Source of the DNA: Rossellomorea marisflavi
Lineage (GTDB): Bacteria > Bacillota > Bacilli > Bacillales > Bacillaceae_B
Direction: 5' to 3'
NCBI RefSeq assembly: GCF_001274775.1
Contig: NZ_LGUE01000001.1
Location: forward strand, 1,705,443 to 1,769,442
DNA length: 64,000 bases
Part shown: positions 51,601 to 60,379 of the stretch, piece after piece
How the letters are laid out: every line of letters begins with the position of its first letter
Position numbering within the stretch: the first letter of the stretch is position 1
Notes under the pieces: model-generated
Seen by the model: the letters and a program-made list of their open reading frames with translations, nothing else
What the model was told of the DNA's origin: nothing
The model's database searches: none
Position numbers and translations under genes: made by a program

Positions 51601-52524
51601 TTATGATTGGTGGAGCTCCCTGCCAAGGTATGAGGCGAGTTCGAGCATCCCGAACACCCCTTCCTTCTCTTCTGCATCACGGTTGTAATTCGTATTGGTG
51701 TTCACATCATACGTATAGACGTTACCTTCTCCATCACGGATGAATTCAATACCGGCAATGGCAATTTCATTCTCTTTCAGGAAAGCCTTATATGCGTCGA
51801 TGATGTCTTCATCAAAGTCCTTGATGATTTCAAATTTGGGCCTCTCCCCAACCGGGCAGGCAAGATCCTCGATGCGGCACGCATCGGCCGGACATAATTC
51901 GAAGCCTTCGGACGTATCGACCCTCACTGCATAGATGAATTCTCCCCCAATGAATTCGCAGCGTGTGATGCTGGAGTCCGGGGACTTGATATACTCCTGG
52001 ATGAGCGTGATCCCGTCCAGTGGCTCATCGAACTCTGCACTGTCCACATAGCTCTCCAATGCTTCTATGGAGTGGAATAACTGAACGCCAAGGCCCTTCC
52101 CTGCCCTGTTATGTTTCGTAATGAAGGAAGGAGCACCCAGACGGCGGGCGGCATCCACAATGTTCTCTTTTCCTACCGCCGCAATGGTAGCCGGGACGGC
52201 AATCCCTGCTTTCTTCAAAGCCGTGTACTGATTGACCTTGCTGACTTCAAGGCGGATGGCCCTCGTTCCATTCAACACCTTGCGTCCGTGAAGCTCGAGC
52301 CACGCAAGCACACTTTCCGTCAGTTCGGGTGCATAGCGGTGATCACGCGTGTGGGAAGAAGCGCTGATGCGATTGTAGAAGATCCCTTCAGGCGGGGCTG
52401 TAGTCAAATCAACCATTCCCTTATCTAAGAACCACTCTTCATAGTCCAATCCAAGCTCGTCCATCCTCTTAATCAAATGATCTGTCCATTCGCTGTTTTC
52501 ATGAATGATATGTATCTTTCCCAT
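51601..52524 (-). CDS. RimK-like ATP-grasp ligase
   Basis: 307 aa from ATG 52524 behind GAGGTG (a GTG three codons upstream belongs to that RBS). ATP-grasp with SKVNQYTALKKAGIAVP, SFITKHNRAGKGLGVQLF (ATP loop), TLIQEYI, RCEFIGGEFIYAVRV and metal site AGIEFIRDGEGNVYTYDVNTNTNYN (DVNTNTN). Related to alpha-L-glutamate ligases such as RimK, LysX and CphA; substrates unknown. It is followed on the upstream side by a small membrane-protein gene in the same direction, 66 bp apart. Confidence 0.85.
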   Translation of the reverse strand: MGKIHIIHENSEWTDHLIKRMDELGLDYEEWFLDKGMVDLTTAPPEGIFYNRISASSHTRDHRYAPELTESVLAWLELHGRKVLNGTRAIRLEVSKVNQYTALKKAGIAVPATIAAVGKENIVDAARRLGAPSFITKHNRAGKGLGVQLFHSIEALESYVDSAEFDEPLDGITLIQEYIKSPDSSITRCEFIGGEFIYAVRVDTSEGFELCPADACRIEDLACPVGERPKFEIIKDFDEDIIDAYKAFLKENEIAIAGIEFIRDGEGNVYTYDVNTNTNYNRDAEEKEGVFGMLELASYLGRELHQS

Positions 52525-52567
52525 TTCCTTCACCTCAATTTTTCGATTAGCTTCAATGTAACATAGA

Positions 52568-52592
52568 AAATCCTACCGATAAAGTAGGATTT
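52568..52592 (-). terminator. Weak hairpin after the small membrane protein gene
   Basis: AAATCCTAC (52568-52576) / GTAGGATTT (52584-52592), followed by only four T on the minus strand; may attenuate rather than stop transcription into the RimK-like gene. Confidence 0.55.
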
Positions 52593-52788
52593 AACGTTCC
52601 ATGCTTGATTCACGCGATTTTCTCATCCACACTTTCATTCCAAACCGGGTAACAGGAAATCGGGTTATGTCCCTTCCTGCCTTCGGAGCTTCCGTCCGGG
52701 TCCTTTCCGTTGAAAGCATGGTCACCACAAGCCCTACGCCCACAGCTACCAACACGAGCTCCATAAGCAGCTTCACCACCCGCATCAT
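52591..52788 (-). CDS. Small single-pass membrane protein
   Basis: 65 aa from ATG 52788, six bases after GAGGGGGG. One membrane helix (LLMELVLVAVGVGLVVTML) then a strongly basic cytosolic tail with several Arg/Lys. No family recognised. It precedes the RimK-like ligase on the same strand with a weak hairpin between, so the two may be cotranscribed. Confidence 0.62.
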   Translation of the reverse strand: MMRVVKLLMELVLVAVGVGLVVTMLSTERTRTEAPKAGRDITRFPVTRFGMKVWMRKSRESSMER

Positions 52789-52854
52789 GTTCATCCCCCC
52801 TCTTGCGTCCTATCTATAACATATGGCATCGGATAGGTTATGGTCACATTCCTT

Positions 52855-53808
52855 TTAAACTGTGTCACGTTCAAAGAGAGTCGTTTGTAAAACGGACCGA
52901 TGCCTTCCTTCCTCCAGAAACATCCGGAACGCCTCTCTCCCCAGGGATCGGGAAGGAACTTCAATCGAGGTTATCCCCATAAGCTCGCTGATTGGATGAT
53001 TATCAAATGAAAGGAGGGCGAGATCTTGAGGGATGCTAACACCCCTTCTCCCAGCCTCACTGAGAAGACCGGCCGCCACTTGATCGCTCGTGACCACGAG
53101 GGTCTCCGGACGCTCCTTGAGATTCATCCATTCACGCAAGACCCTGCAGCCGTCCTCCATGTGATAACAACCCGTAAAGATCCATTCATTCCTTATCTCG
53201 ATTCCCCGATACTCCCGGAAGGCACGCATCCTGTCTTCGCTATTCTTACCGCTTAAACGGTGGATGCATAGACCGATCTTACGGTAGCCTTTTTCCTGAA
53301 GATAGGAAAGGGCCCTGCCCATCGCCTGATAGTGATCGATATATACGCTTCGGAGGGACTCCGATTCGAGATTTTCACAAAGAACAATCGGACGATCTCC
53401 CTCCATGAAGCCCTTCAATTCTTCAAGGTCATTCGTCCTTGATGCAACGATCAAACCGTCTACTTCCTTCATCCGCAGTGCCGCAAACGCATCAAGTTCG
53501 GCAGGCGAATCATAATTCGTCTGATAGAGGCGCAGATGATAGCCTGCTTTGAGGGCTTCTTCAGCAATACCCTGAAGGATTTCTCCGTAATACGGAAGAT
53601 TCAGATACGGAAGAACGACGCCGACGCTGTTCGTCTTCCCCCTTGAAAGATGGACTGCATTGGCGTTTTGTGTATAGTTGAGTGCTTTTATGGTTTCAAG
53701 GACGATTCGGCGTTTGTCTTCCCTTACATACGGATGCCCATTCAGCACGCGTGATACGGTAGAGACAGATACGCCGGCCGTCTCGGCCACTTTGCGAATA
53801 TTGGTCAA
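52855..53808 (-). CDS. LacI-family transcriptional regulator
   Basis: 317 aa starting at a TTG (53808) with GGGTGA six bases upstream. DNA-binding HTH MTNIRKVAETAGVSVSTVSR and hinge HVNGHPYV-type VLNGHPYVREDKR; hinge helix region AVHLSRGKTNSVGVV; then a periplasmic-binding-protein fold for a sugar or metabolite effector. A perfect 14-bp palindrome (53845-53858) sits just upstream and is probably its operator. No sugar-utilisation genes adjoin it, so its targets may be distant. Confidence 0.92.
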   Translation of the reverse strand: MTNIRKVAETAGVSVSTVSRVLNGHPYVREDKRRIVLETIKALNYTQNANAVHLSRGKTNSVGVVLPYLNLPYYGEILQGIAEEALKAGYHLRLYQTNYDSPAELDAFAALRMKEVDGLIVASRTNDLEELKGFMEGDRPIVLCENLESESLRSVYIDHYQAMGRALSYLQEKGYRKIGLCIHRLSGKNSEDRMRAFREYRGIEIRNEWIFTGCYHMEDGCRVLREWMNLKERPETLVVTSDQVAAGLLSEAGRRGVSIPQDLALLSFDNHPISELMGITSIEVPSRSLGREAFRMFLEEGRHRSVLQTTLFERDTV

Positions 53809-53844
53809 AGGTTTTCACCCTTTCATGAAAATAAACACTTGCTC

Positions 53845-53858
53845 TGAAACGCGTTTCA
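53845..53858. promoter_or_regulatory. LacI-type palindromic operator
   Basis: TGAAACGCGTTTCA, a perfect palindrome with the central CG arrangement used by LacI/GalR-family proteins. It is not a CcpA cre (central bases differ). Lies between the divergent lacI-type gene and the 38-aa ORF, so it can control both. Confidence 0.7.
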
Positions 53859-53901
53859 TCACATACATTGAATTCACCGCCACTCAAAAGGAGCTGATTG
53901 C

Positions 53902-54018
53902 ATGCTTGGAATCCTGTATTTGCCACTCTTATGCGTTATCATCATTTGCTGCTCATACTTCGCGCTAGATAAAGAGGAGCGTAAGAACATTGGGCCATCT
54001 TCTTGGAAATCCATGTAG
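53902..54018 (+). CDS. 38-aa small membrane protein
   Basis: Opens MLGILYLPLLCVIIICCSYF (one hydrophobic helix rich in Ile and Cys) and ends with the polar ALDKEERKNIGPSSWKSM. RBS AAAAGGAGCTGATTGC at ideal spacing before ATG 53902. No family recognised. It is divergent from the LacI-type gene and lies 44 bp from its palindromic operator. Confidence 0.62.
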   Translation: MLGILYLPLLCVIIICCSYFALDKEERKNIGPSSWKSM

Positions 54019-54112
54019 CAGTCCTTATCTTGACTAACTGAGCGTTTGTTCGATATAGTAGCAGTATTGCTTTCTATCATACTATAGATGCTATACATCA
54101 AGGAGGATAAAC

Positions 54113-54724
54113 ATGGATTCATTCTTTCAGATCATTGATGAGCGACGCTCAGTCAAAGTATATGACCCGACAGTAGAAATTCCCCGTGACGAACTTCTAC
54201 ATCTGTTGGAAACAACGGGAAAAGCTCCATCTGCATGGAATCTGCAGCACTGGAATTTCCTTGTCTTCGACTCTAAAGAGGTTCAAAAGAGACTTCTTCC
54301 GATTGCATTCAACCAGCAACAGGTTCTTGATGCTTCTGCCGTCATCGCTGTCCTTGGTGACTTGGAAGCCAACCGCAATGTAGATCCAGTATTCGACCCG
54401 GCTGTAGCCAAAGGGGAAATGACACAAGAAATCAAAGACGTTTTAAAAGGGCAGATTGACGGTGCTTATACTCGTCCCGGGTACGCACGTGATGCCGCGT
54501 TCAGTAATGCATCCCTTGCTGCGATGCAGCTAATGCTGACGGCAAAGGCAAAAGGCTGGGATACATGTCCGATCGGTGGATTCGATCCTGCAGCCCTCGC
54601 AAAAGAATTCAATGTATCACAACGATACATCCCAATCATGCTGATCACTGTCGGCAAGCCTCTCCAAGAAGCGAGAAAATCTGATCGTCTTGAGCCTATG
54701 AATTTGATTCAGTGGGCTGAGTGA
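54113..54724 (+). CDS. Nitroreductase family protein (YodC/MhqN-like)
   Basis: 203 aa FMN-dependent NAD(P)H oxidoreductase: ERRSVKVYDP (FMN phosphate contact), APSAWNLQHWNFLVF, and GWDTCPIGGFDP near the C-terminus. B. subtilis homologues YodC and MhqN are quinone- or diamide-induced reductases. RBS CAAGGAGG. The upstream region contains imperfect repeats (TAGTAGCAGTA, CTATAGATGCTATA) that might bind a MarR/YodB-type repressor, but I cannot define a site. Confidence 0.87.
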   Translation: MDSFFQIIDERRSVKVYDPTVEIPRDELLHLLETTGKAPSAWNLQHWNFLVFDSKEVQKRLLPIAFNQQQVLDASAVIAVLGDLEANRNVDPVFDPAVAKGEMTQEIKDVLKGQIDGAYTRPGYARDAAFSNASLAAMQLMLTAKAKGWDTCPIGGFDPAALAKEFNVSQRYIPIMLITVGKPLQEARKSDRLEPMNLIQWAE

Positions 54725-54748
54725 TCATGTAGGCGCAAACCGTACCAT

Positions 54749-54806
54749 AAAAAATCCGAACGATTGCGATTCCTCCATGGAAATCGACTGATCGTTCGGA
54801 TTTTTT
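54749..54806. terminator. Bidirectional terminator after the nitroreductase gene
   Basis: AAAAAATCCGAACGAT (54749-54764) / ATCGTTCGGATTTTTT (54791-54806). Confidence 0.9.
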
Positions 54807-54825
54807 CTTTCTTTCACCGTTGCTT

Positions 54826-56529
54826 CTATTGGAAAATCACGTTCTTTTCAATTTCCTTCATGTGATAGAAATACCCTTTACGGTCCATCAGCTCCTGATA
54901 GTTGCCGACTTCAACGATCTTCCCTTCCTCCATCACTACAATTTGATCCATTTCTTCAAGCCCGGTCAATCGATGACTGATGAGAAGAAGCGTACTATTC
55001 TCCGACTCTTTCCGGATAACGCCCATCAGTTCGGCTTCAAGCATGGGATCGATGGAAGAAGTCGGCTCGTCCAGGATCCAAAGCGGACCGCCTTTCAAGA
55101 TCGCCCGCGCAATGGCCATCCTCTGCTTTTCTCCTCCTGACAGGTTCCCGCCCTTTTCAGTCACGGTGTCCTCCAACCTGAATGGAAGCTTCACTTTTGA
55201 GAGGACCCTTTGCAATTCTTCATCACCGAAATTTCCGGCAATCAGTAAATTATCTCTGATTGATCCATGAAAGAAGTGGTTTTCCTGAAGGATGACGGCA
55301 GCTTTTTGCCACAGGCTTTCCCGCTTGAAGGCATCAATGGGGCGGGAATCCATTAGAATCTGTCCCTCATCAGGTGAATAGAAAGTTAGAAGCAGATTGA
55401 ATAAAGTCGATTTTCCGGAACCCGATGCACCGATGACAGCCGTCTTCGATCCTTCCGGTATATAAAGATCGACGTCAGAGATCGAGGACCTCCCCCCTCC
55501 CTCAAAGGTGAACCCCACCTTTTCAAGCGTAAAGGAGGGCGCATGATCGGGAGCCTCTTCACTCCTTCGGCCCTTAAGCTCTCCACCTTGAATTTCACCA
55601 AGGCGCTTGGATGCCTTCCTCGAATCTTCTAAATGATAAGGAAGGGTCGCCATCGGTATCGCTTCATCAAAGACAGTCAGTGAAATCATGACGAGCATGG
55701 CAAGGAGGACACCATCTAGGTTCCCTTCCCCGACGGCATACACACCGAGAACCAACACCAGCCATGTGATCAGCAGCGAAACGAGCAGGTTGATGGTATG
55801 ACTGAATAAGGAGTGACGGCTTTCGCGTTCCTGTTCTTTCACATACATAGAAGAAGCACCACCAAGCGTCTCTTCTTGATGGAATAATTGCTGATGGATC
55901 TTCAGTTCCCTGAAGCCATACAGAAATTCTGCAGTACCGGACGATAGCTCACTGCGGCTATCCCTCACCCGCGATTCAATTTTCCTTTGTTTCAGGCTGA
56001 CCAAGGAGGGAATCAAGAAACCGGTGAGCAGTACACCCACAATCAGCAATACTCCTGTCGTTACTGAATAAAAGAGAGTGAAGAGAATCGTGGCAATAAA
56101 AACGACCATCATGACCAGGGGTGGATAAAATACCCTCAGGAAGAAGTTTTGAAGGCTCTCTACATCCCCCACAATCCGAGCCAGGAGATCACCGCTTTTG
56201 TACCGCTGAAAAATCGTCGGCGCAATGGTTTCCAACCGGTCAAAGATCGATGCCCTCAAGTTGGCAAGGATCGTGAACGTCGCCCGGTGGGAATAGTAGC
56301 GCTCTGCATACCTTGTCACTGCCTTCAGGATGCCGAACAGCTTCATTAAAGCAATCATGATGGTCAGGACATAAAGGGGCACTTCAAGTGCCGCTTGTGA
56401 AATCATATATCCACTCAAAGCGAAAACCCCGACGGAGGTGAAACCGGCCACCGCACCGAAGACAGCAGAAAGAACAACATCTTTTTTCTCTTTTACAGTC
56501 AATCGAATGATCTCAGTCAACTCTCTCAT
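54826..56529 (-). CDS. cydC: CydC-type subunit of the thiol (cysteine/glutathione) ABC exporter
   Basis: 567 aa. Six-helix exporter domain and ATPase with Walker A GASGSGKST, signature LSGGEKQRM, Walker B LWILDEPTSSID, H-loop SHRLTGL. Start overlaps the partner stop by 4 bp (ATGA). CydDC exports reductant thiols and is needed to assemble cytochrome bd in many bacteria. Here cydA and cydB are not adjacent, unlike the cydABCD operon of B. subtilis, where the two exporter subunits carry the same names. Confidence 0.88.
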   Translation of the reverse strand: MRELTEIIRLTVKEKKDVVLSAVFGAVAGFTSVGVFALSGYMISQAALEVPLYVLTIMIALMKLFGILKAVTRYAERYYSHRATFTILANLRASIFDRLETIAPTIFQRYKSGDLLARIVGDVESLQNFFLRVFYPPLVMMVVFIATILFTLFYSVTTGVLLIVGVLLTGFLIPSLVSLKQRKIESRVRDSRSELSSGTAEFLYGFRELKIHQQLFHQEETLGGASSMYVKEQERESRHSLFSHTINLLVSLLITWLVLVLGVYAVGEGNLDGVLLAMLVMISLTVFDEAIPMATLPYHLEDSRKASKRLGEIQGGELKGRRSEEAPDHAPSFTLEKVGFTFEGGGRSSISDVDLYIPEGSKTAVIGASGSGKSTLFNLLLTFYSPDEGQILMDSRPIDAFKRESLWQKAAVILQENHFFHGSIRDNLLIAGNFGDEELQRVLSKVKLPFRLEDTVTEKGGNLSGGEKQRMAIARAILKGGPLWILDEPTSSIDPMLEAELMGVIRKESENSTLLLISHRLTGLEEMDQIVVMEEGKIVEVGNYQELMDRKGYFYHMKEIEKNVIFQ

Positions 56530-58253
56530 ATGATGTTCACTCCTTTTTGTACCGCAATCATGCGCTCGTATGCAGGCAGATCTTTGAGCAATTCCTCGTG
56601 GGTACCTTCTCCGATGAGTGCTCCGTCTTTCAATACAAGGATCTGATCGGAATGGCGGATGGTATGCAATCTATGGGCAACCGTGACGATGGTGGAAGAC
56701 CGGGATAGCTCCTGGATCGACTGTTGAAGAATCGACTCTGTCTTCAGGTCGAGTCCGGTGGTCGGTTCATCAAGCAAGACAATGGATGGCTTCCGTAAAA
56801 AGGCCCTTGCAAGGGCGATCCGTTGCTTCTCTCCACCCGACAGTCCCCTGCCCCCTTCACCGATCACGGTCTGGAATCCTTCCTTCAGACTGGAGATCAG
56901 ATCCGTCAGCCCTGCTTTTCCAGCTGCCTCCTCCAGTTCCTTTGCTGTGTGCTGGGACCCGGCCGCCATGTTCTCTTCAATCGTCCCGGCAAAAATATAT
57001 GGGTTCTGCGAGATATATGCGATGAGCCCGAACCACGAACGTTCTGTAAACTGTCTTCTAGATTGGCCATTCACCATCACTTCTCCCTCGGCTGGATCGA
57101 TCAATCCTGAAAGGATATGCAGGAGGGTCGTTTTTCCGGATCCACTTTCACCGATGATGGCCACCTTGCTGAATGGTTCAATATGGACAGACATGGGCTT
57201 AAGACGAAAAGCACCTTGTGAATAGGCGTGACTGACCCCTTTCAGATCGATTGAGGGCGGTCCATCCTCCGCATGAATGAGACTCTCTCCCCAGAAGATC
57301 TCCCCGTCATCCCGTTCAAGCTCATCCTTCACTGCTTTAACGGAACCTGAACTTCCCCTTCCTGTATGGAAGGCACTCCCCAATTGCTTCATGGAAAGAT
57401 AGAATTCCGGTGCCAGGATGAGTACAAAAAATGCAGTGTAAAATGAGATGCTGTCGAACACGATCAGACGCAGACCGACTTCGAGGGCGATCAGGCCGAT
57501 GCTCAGCATGGAGATGAATTCGAGCATCAATGAGGATAGGAAGGCAGTCTTCAGCACCTCCATCGTGGACTCGCGGAAGTTCAGCGAGCTTTCCATGATC
57601 TCTGAGCTCTTCGTCTTGCCTTTACCGAATAGCTTCAATGTCGTCAACCCTTGAAGGACATCAAGAAATGTACCGGAGAATGATTCAAGCTTCTCCATCT
57701 GGTCTTCTGACTTTTCCTTCGTTTTAACCCCGATGAGTGCCATGAAGATGGGGATGAAGGGAGCCGTAATCAGGATGATCAGTCCTGTGAACCAGTGTTC
57801 CTTGAAAAGGACCACCAAAATCATCAGTGGGACGAGCGTTGTCTCAATTCGCTGTGGCACATACTTGCTATAGTAGCCATCAAGCCCGTCCACCGCTTCC
57901 ATCAGGACGGATACCTTCCTTCCCGCCTGACTGCCGACAGAAGCAGTCAGGGGCTGATGAGCCCATTTGTTCAAGAGTTTTTTCCTGACCTCCCCTTTCA
58001 CAGATGATGCAAGCCGGATCCCTGTTCTGCCGTTCAGCCAGCTGAAAATCGCCCTGGATGCGAAAGCCAAAAGCAGCGCTGTCAATAGAGGCCATACTTC
58101 TGTCAAGGAGTCTCCCTTCAGGAAAACCCGGTCAACGATCCCCGCGATCAAGTACGCCTGAGCGACAATGGCGAGACCCAAAAGAATGGAAGAACTATAT
58201 AAAGTCATCATGAATGACCTGCTGGCTTTTACAATTGAATGTAATTCTTTCAT
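56526..58253 (-). CDS. cydD: CydD-type subunit of the thiol ABC exporter
   Basis: 575 aa from ATG 58253 (GGGAG about 11 bases upstream; a GTG at 58265 is an alternative). Exporter helices with GVDRVFLKGDS-type helix 1-2 loop and LASSVKGEVRKKLLNKW; ATPase with Walker A GESGSGKTT, signature LSGGEKQRI, Walker B IVLLDEPTTGLD. First gene of the pair, translationally coupled to CydC. Length 575 equals that of B. subtilis CydD. Confidence 0.87.
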   Translation of the reverse strand: MKELHSIVKASRSFMMTLYSSSILLGLAIVAQAYLIAGIVDRVFLKGDSLTEVWPLLTALLLAFASRAIFSWLNGRTGIRLASSVKGEVRKKLLNKWAHQPLTASVGSQAGRKVSVLMEAVDGLDGYYSKYVPQRIETTLVPLMILVVLFKEHWFTGLIILITAPFIPIFMALIGVKTKEKSEDQMEKLESFSGTFLDVLQGLTTLKLFGKGKTKSSEIMESSLNFRESTMEVLKTAFLSSLMLEFISMLSIGLIALEVGLRLIVFDSISFYTAFFVLILAPEFYLSMKQLGSAFHTGRGSSGSVKAVKDELERDDGEIFWGESLIHAEDGPPSIDLKGVSHAYSQGAFRLKPMSVHIEPFSKVAIIGESGSGKTTLLHILSGLIDPAEGEVMVNGQSRRQFTERSWFGLIAYISQNPYIFAGTIEENMAAGSQHTAKELEEAAGKAGLTDLISSLKEGFQTVIGEGGRGLSGGEKQRIALARAFLRKPSIVLLDEPTTGLDLKTESILQQSIQELSRSSTIVTVAHRLHTIRHSDQILVLKDGALIGEGTHEELLKDLPAYERMIAVQKGVNII

Positions 58254-58444
58254 AGATGATTTCACTCCCGTTCCGAAAGTTAGTGAAATACTTCACAAAT
58301 TATTTTATCTCTATTATACCATCACTTACCCTTCTTCTCACTGAATTGAATTTGACAAATTCAAGACAAAGAACGCAGGAGGGAAAAGACGTTCCCTGCA
58401 CTGCGACCGCGCAAGGAACCTCGCCTGTGATCCATTGTCTTCAA

Positions 58445-58975
58445 CTAGTTTGAACGCTCTCTATACTTCCTTCTCAGTAGACGTATCTGTCCCCGATGAT
58501 TGATTTCATCCTCCATCACGTGGTACCAGATATAAAAGAAGTTATAGGAAACCCCGTTTCCCCACCTTCTTTCTTCATCTAGCCATTGATCTGAAAGCTG
58601 AGAGAAAGAGGAGACAGTAACACTCCGAATCCTTTGTAACGCTTCAAGGTACTCATCCACCTCCAACCCCTGATAGTGCAGATTGGCCGGATTCCCCAAG
58701 TTAAGGGCCTTACCCCATATGTCAGCTTCTTCTTCGGTCAGCTCCCTTTCTTCAAAAGAGATGATCTGATGGACAAATTCAATTGCTGCAATATGCATGA
58801 GCAGGCTTGCGATGGTATTGCCACCGGGGTCGTCCATATACTCAAGCTCTTCCCGGCTGATTCCACTTACTTCTTCCATCGTCACGCTCCTGGTATGCTC
58901 CAACATGGATATCATTGCACCAATCTTATGATCAAAGCCTTCTTTCCTTGTAATCCTATAATCAATCACGGTCAT
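58445..58975 (-). CDS. DinB-like four-helix metalloprotein
   Basis: 176 aa. Metal-binding histidines typical of the DinB/YfiT fold: LLMHIAAIE (helix 2) and the pair in WYHVMEDEINHRGQI (helix 4). The family includes thiol transferases (bacillithiol-dependent in Bacillus), which is a plausible role but not proven here. Monocistronic; no strong terminator seen. Confidence 0.82.
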   Translation of the reverse strand: MTVIDYRITRKEGFDHKIGAMISMLEHTRSVTMEEVSGISREELEYMDDPGGNTIASLLMHIAAIEFVHQIISFEERELTEEEADIWGKALNLGNPANLHYQGLEVDEYLEALQRIRSVTVSSFSQLSDQWLDEERRWGNGVSYNFFYIWYHVMEDEINHRGQIRLLRRKYRERSN

Positions 58976-59064
58976 GCCCCCTTGTCTTGCTCATTTTAAC
59001 AGGATTTTTCAGGAAAAACAGACTGCTATTTTCCATATAGGCATGATATACTTAAGGTATAAGC

Positions 59065-59102
59065 AAAAGGGATTCAGAGCATATGCTCTGAATCCCTTTT
59101 TG
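59065..59102. terminator. Terminator of the tyrZ-merR-MFS region
   Basis: AAAAGGGATTCAGAGCAT (59065-59082) / ATGCTCTGAATCCCTTTT (59083-59100), a perfect 18-bp palindrome. Confidence 0.9.
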
Positions 59103-59105
59103 GGT

Positions 59106-60308
59106 TCAACCCTTTTTCCTTACCATGATAAAGTAGGATACTACAGCCACAGCTTCACAAATGGCAATGACGACAGCCATGGGAATCGCTGAAGCCCCGT
59201 CACCCAGTCCGACGAGGGGTGCCGCTGCACCACCCAGAATGAATGGCAATAATCCAAGGAGGGCTGCAGCACTCCCTGCGTTATCTCCTTGATCACTCAT
59301 CGCAAGGGAAAATACGGTCGTATTCACGATTCCGACAGTGGATACCGTCAGGAAAAGGAAGATGCAGATGAATACGACCGAGGCCTCCAGTGAGATGCTG
59401 ACAATGAGCAACACGCTCGCTGATAGTCCTTGAAGGATGCCATACCTCAGCAAAGATGTTTCACCGAAGACGGGAGCGAGTTTACCGGTTGCCTGGGTTG
59501 CAATGATGAGACCGAGGCCGTTCAAGGCGAAGATCAGGCTGAACATTTGTGGAGACAGTCCATAAATATCCTGCAGGACGAAGGTGGAGCCTGAAATATA
59601 GGCGAACATGGCACTCATGGCGAACCCTTGTACCAGGACATAACCCATGAAAACCCGGTTCCTGATCAAGTGGCCGAAGGTGTTGAAAACGCCTGAAATC
59701 CCCCCGGTCTTCCTTCTTTCTTCCGGTAGCGTTTCACTCAATCCGAAACAGACGGCGAGAAGCATGATTCCCCCGATAAGGGCAAGGACACCAAAGATCC
59801 CCCTCCACGACATGAATTGAAGAAGCTGCCCCCCGGCCACTGGCGCTACAATGGGTGCCAACCCATTGACAAGCATCAGCATGGCAAAGTACTTCGTCAA
59901 TTCCTGTCCGGAAAAGCGATCCCGCATGCCAGCCCTTGAAATGACCATGCCGGCAGCACCTGTGAGACCCTGAATGAAACGGAGAACAATAAGTCCCCAG
60001 ATTGAACCTGTGAACATGCACAAAACCGATGAAATGGTGAAGAGGATCAATGCCACAATCAGCGGCTTTTTCCTTCCCACCATATCCGAATAAGGACCTA
60101 CGATAAGCTGCCCTGCGGCAAGTCCGATCAGGCAGGCAGTCAGACTAAGCTGAGCAGTGGAGGCGTTCGTACCAAGATCAGAGGCAAGAGTAGGCAGACC
60201 CGGAAGGTACATATCGATCGTCAGTGGCCCGAATGCACTGAGGCACCCCATGATCACGATGAAAATGAATAAATACGTTTTTGATTGCGTCTGTGCTAAT
60301 TCCTTCAT
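59106..60308 (-). CDS. Bcr/CflA-type multidrug MFS efflux pump
   Basis: 400 aa from ATG 60308 (AAAGGAGAGTCATCC upstream); the open frame further upstream covers the promoter. Twelve hydrophobic helices; DHA1 signatures LTIDMYLPGLPTLASDLG, GQLIVGPYSDMVGRKKPL (motif A) and RFIQGLTGAAGMVISRA (motif B), VNGLAPIVAPVAGG (motif C). It is preceded by a 19-bp-spacer promoter of the kind MerR activators use, and the MerR gene is directly upstream, so drug-inducible expression is likely. Confidence 0.9.
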   Translation of the reverse strand: MKELAQTQSKTYLFIFIVIMGCLSAFGPLTIDMYLPGLPTLASDLGTNASTAQLSLTACLIGLAAGQLIVGPYSDMVGRKKPLIVALILFTISSVLCMFTGSIWGLIVLRFIQGLTGAAGMVISRAGMRDRFSGQELTKYFAMLMLVNGLAPIVAPVAGGQLLQFMSWRGIFGVLALIGGIMLLAVCFGLSETLPEERRKTGGISGVFNTFGHLIRNRVFMGYVLVQGFAMSAMFAYISGSTFVLQDIYGLSPQMFSLIFALNGLGLIIATQATGKLAPVFGETSLLRYGILQGLSASVLLIVSISLEASVVFICIFLFLTVSTVGIVNTTVFSLAMSDQGDNAGSAAALLGLLPFILGGAAAPLVGLGDGASAIPMAVVIAICEAVAVVSYFIMVRKKG

Positions 60309-60343
60309 GGATGACTCTCCTTTACGTTGTATAGCCATCATCA

Positions 60344-60374
60344 TTTTAAACCCTCCAGTAACAGGAGGGTCAAT
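60344..60374 (-). promoter_or_regulatory. MerR-type promoter/operator of the MFS pump
   Basis: Minus strand TTGACC (60374-60369), 19-bp spacer, TAAAAT (60349-60344). The spacer contains the inverted repeat ACCCTCC (60351-60357) / GGAGGGT (60365-60371). Over-long spacer plus centred dyad is the hallmark of MerR-family activation, as at the bmr promoter of B. subtilis. Confidence 0.88.
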
Positions 60375-60379
60375 AGGAA

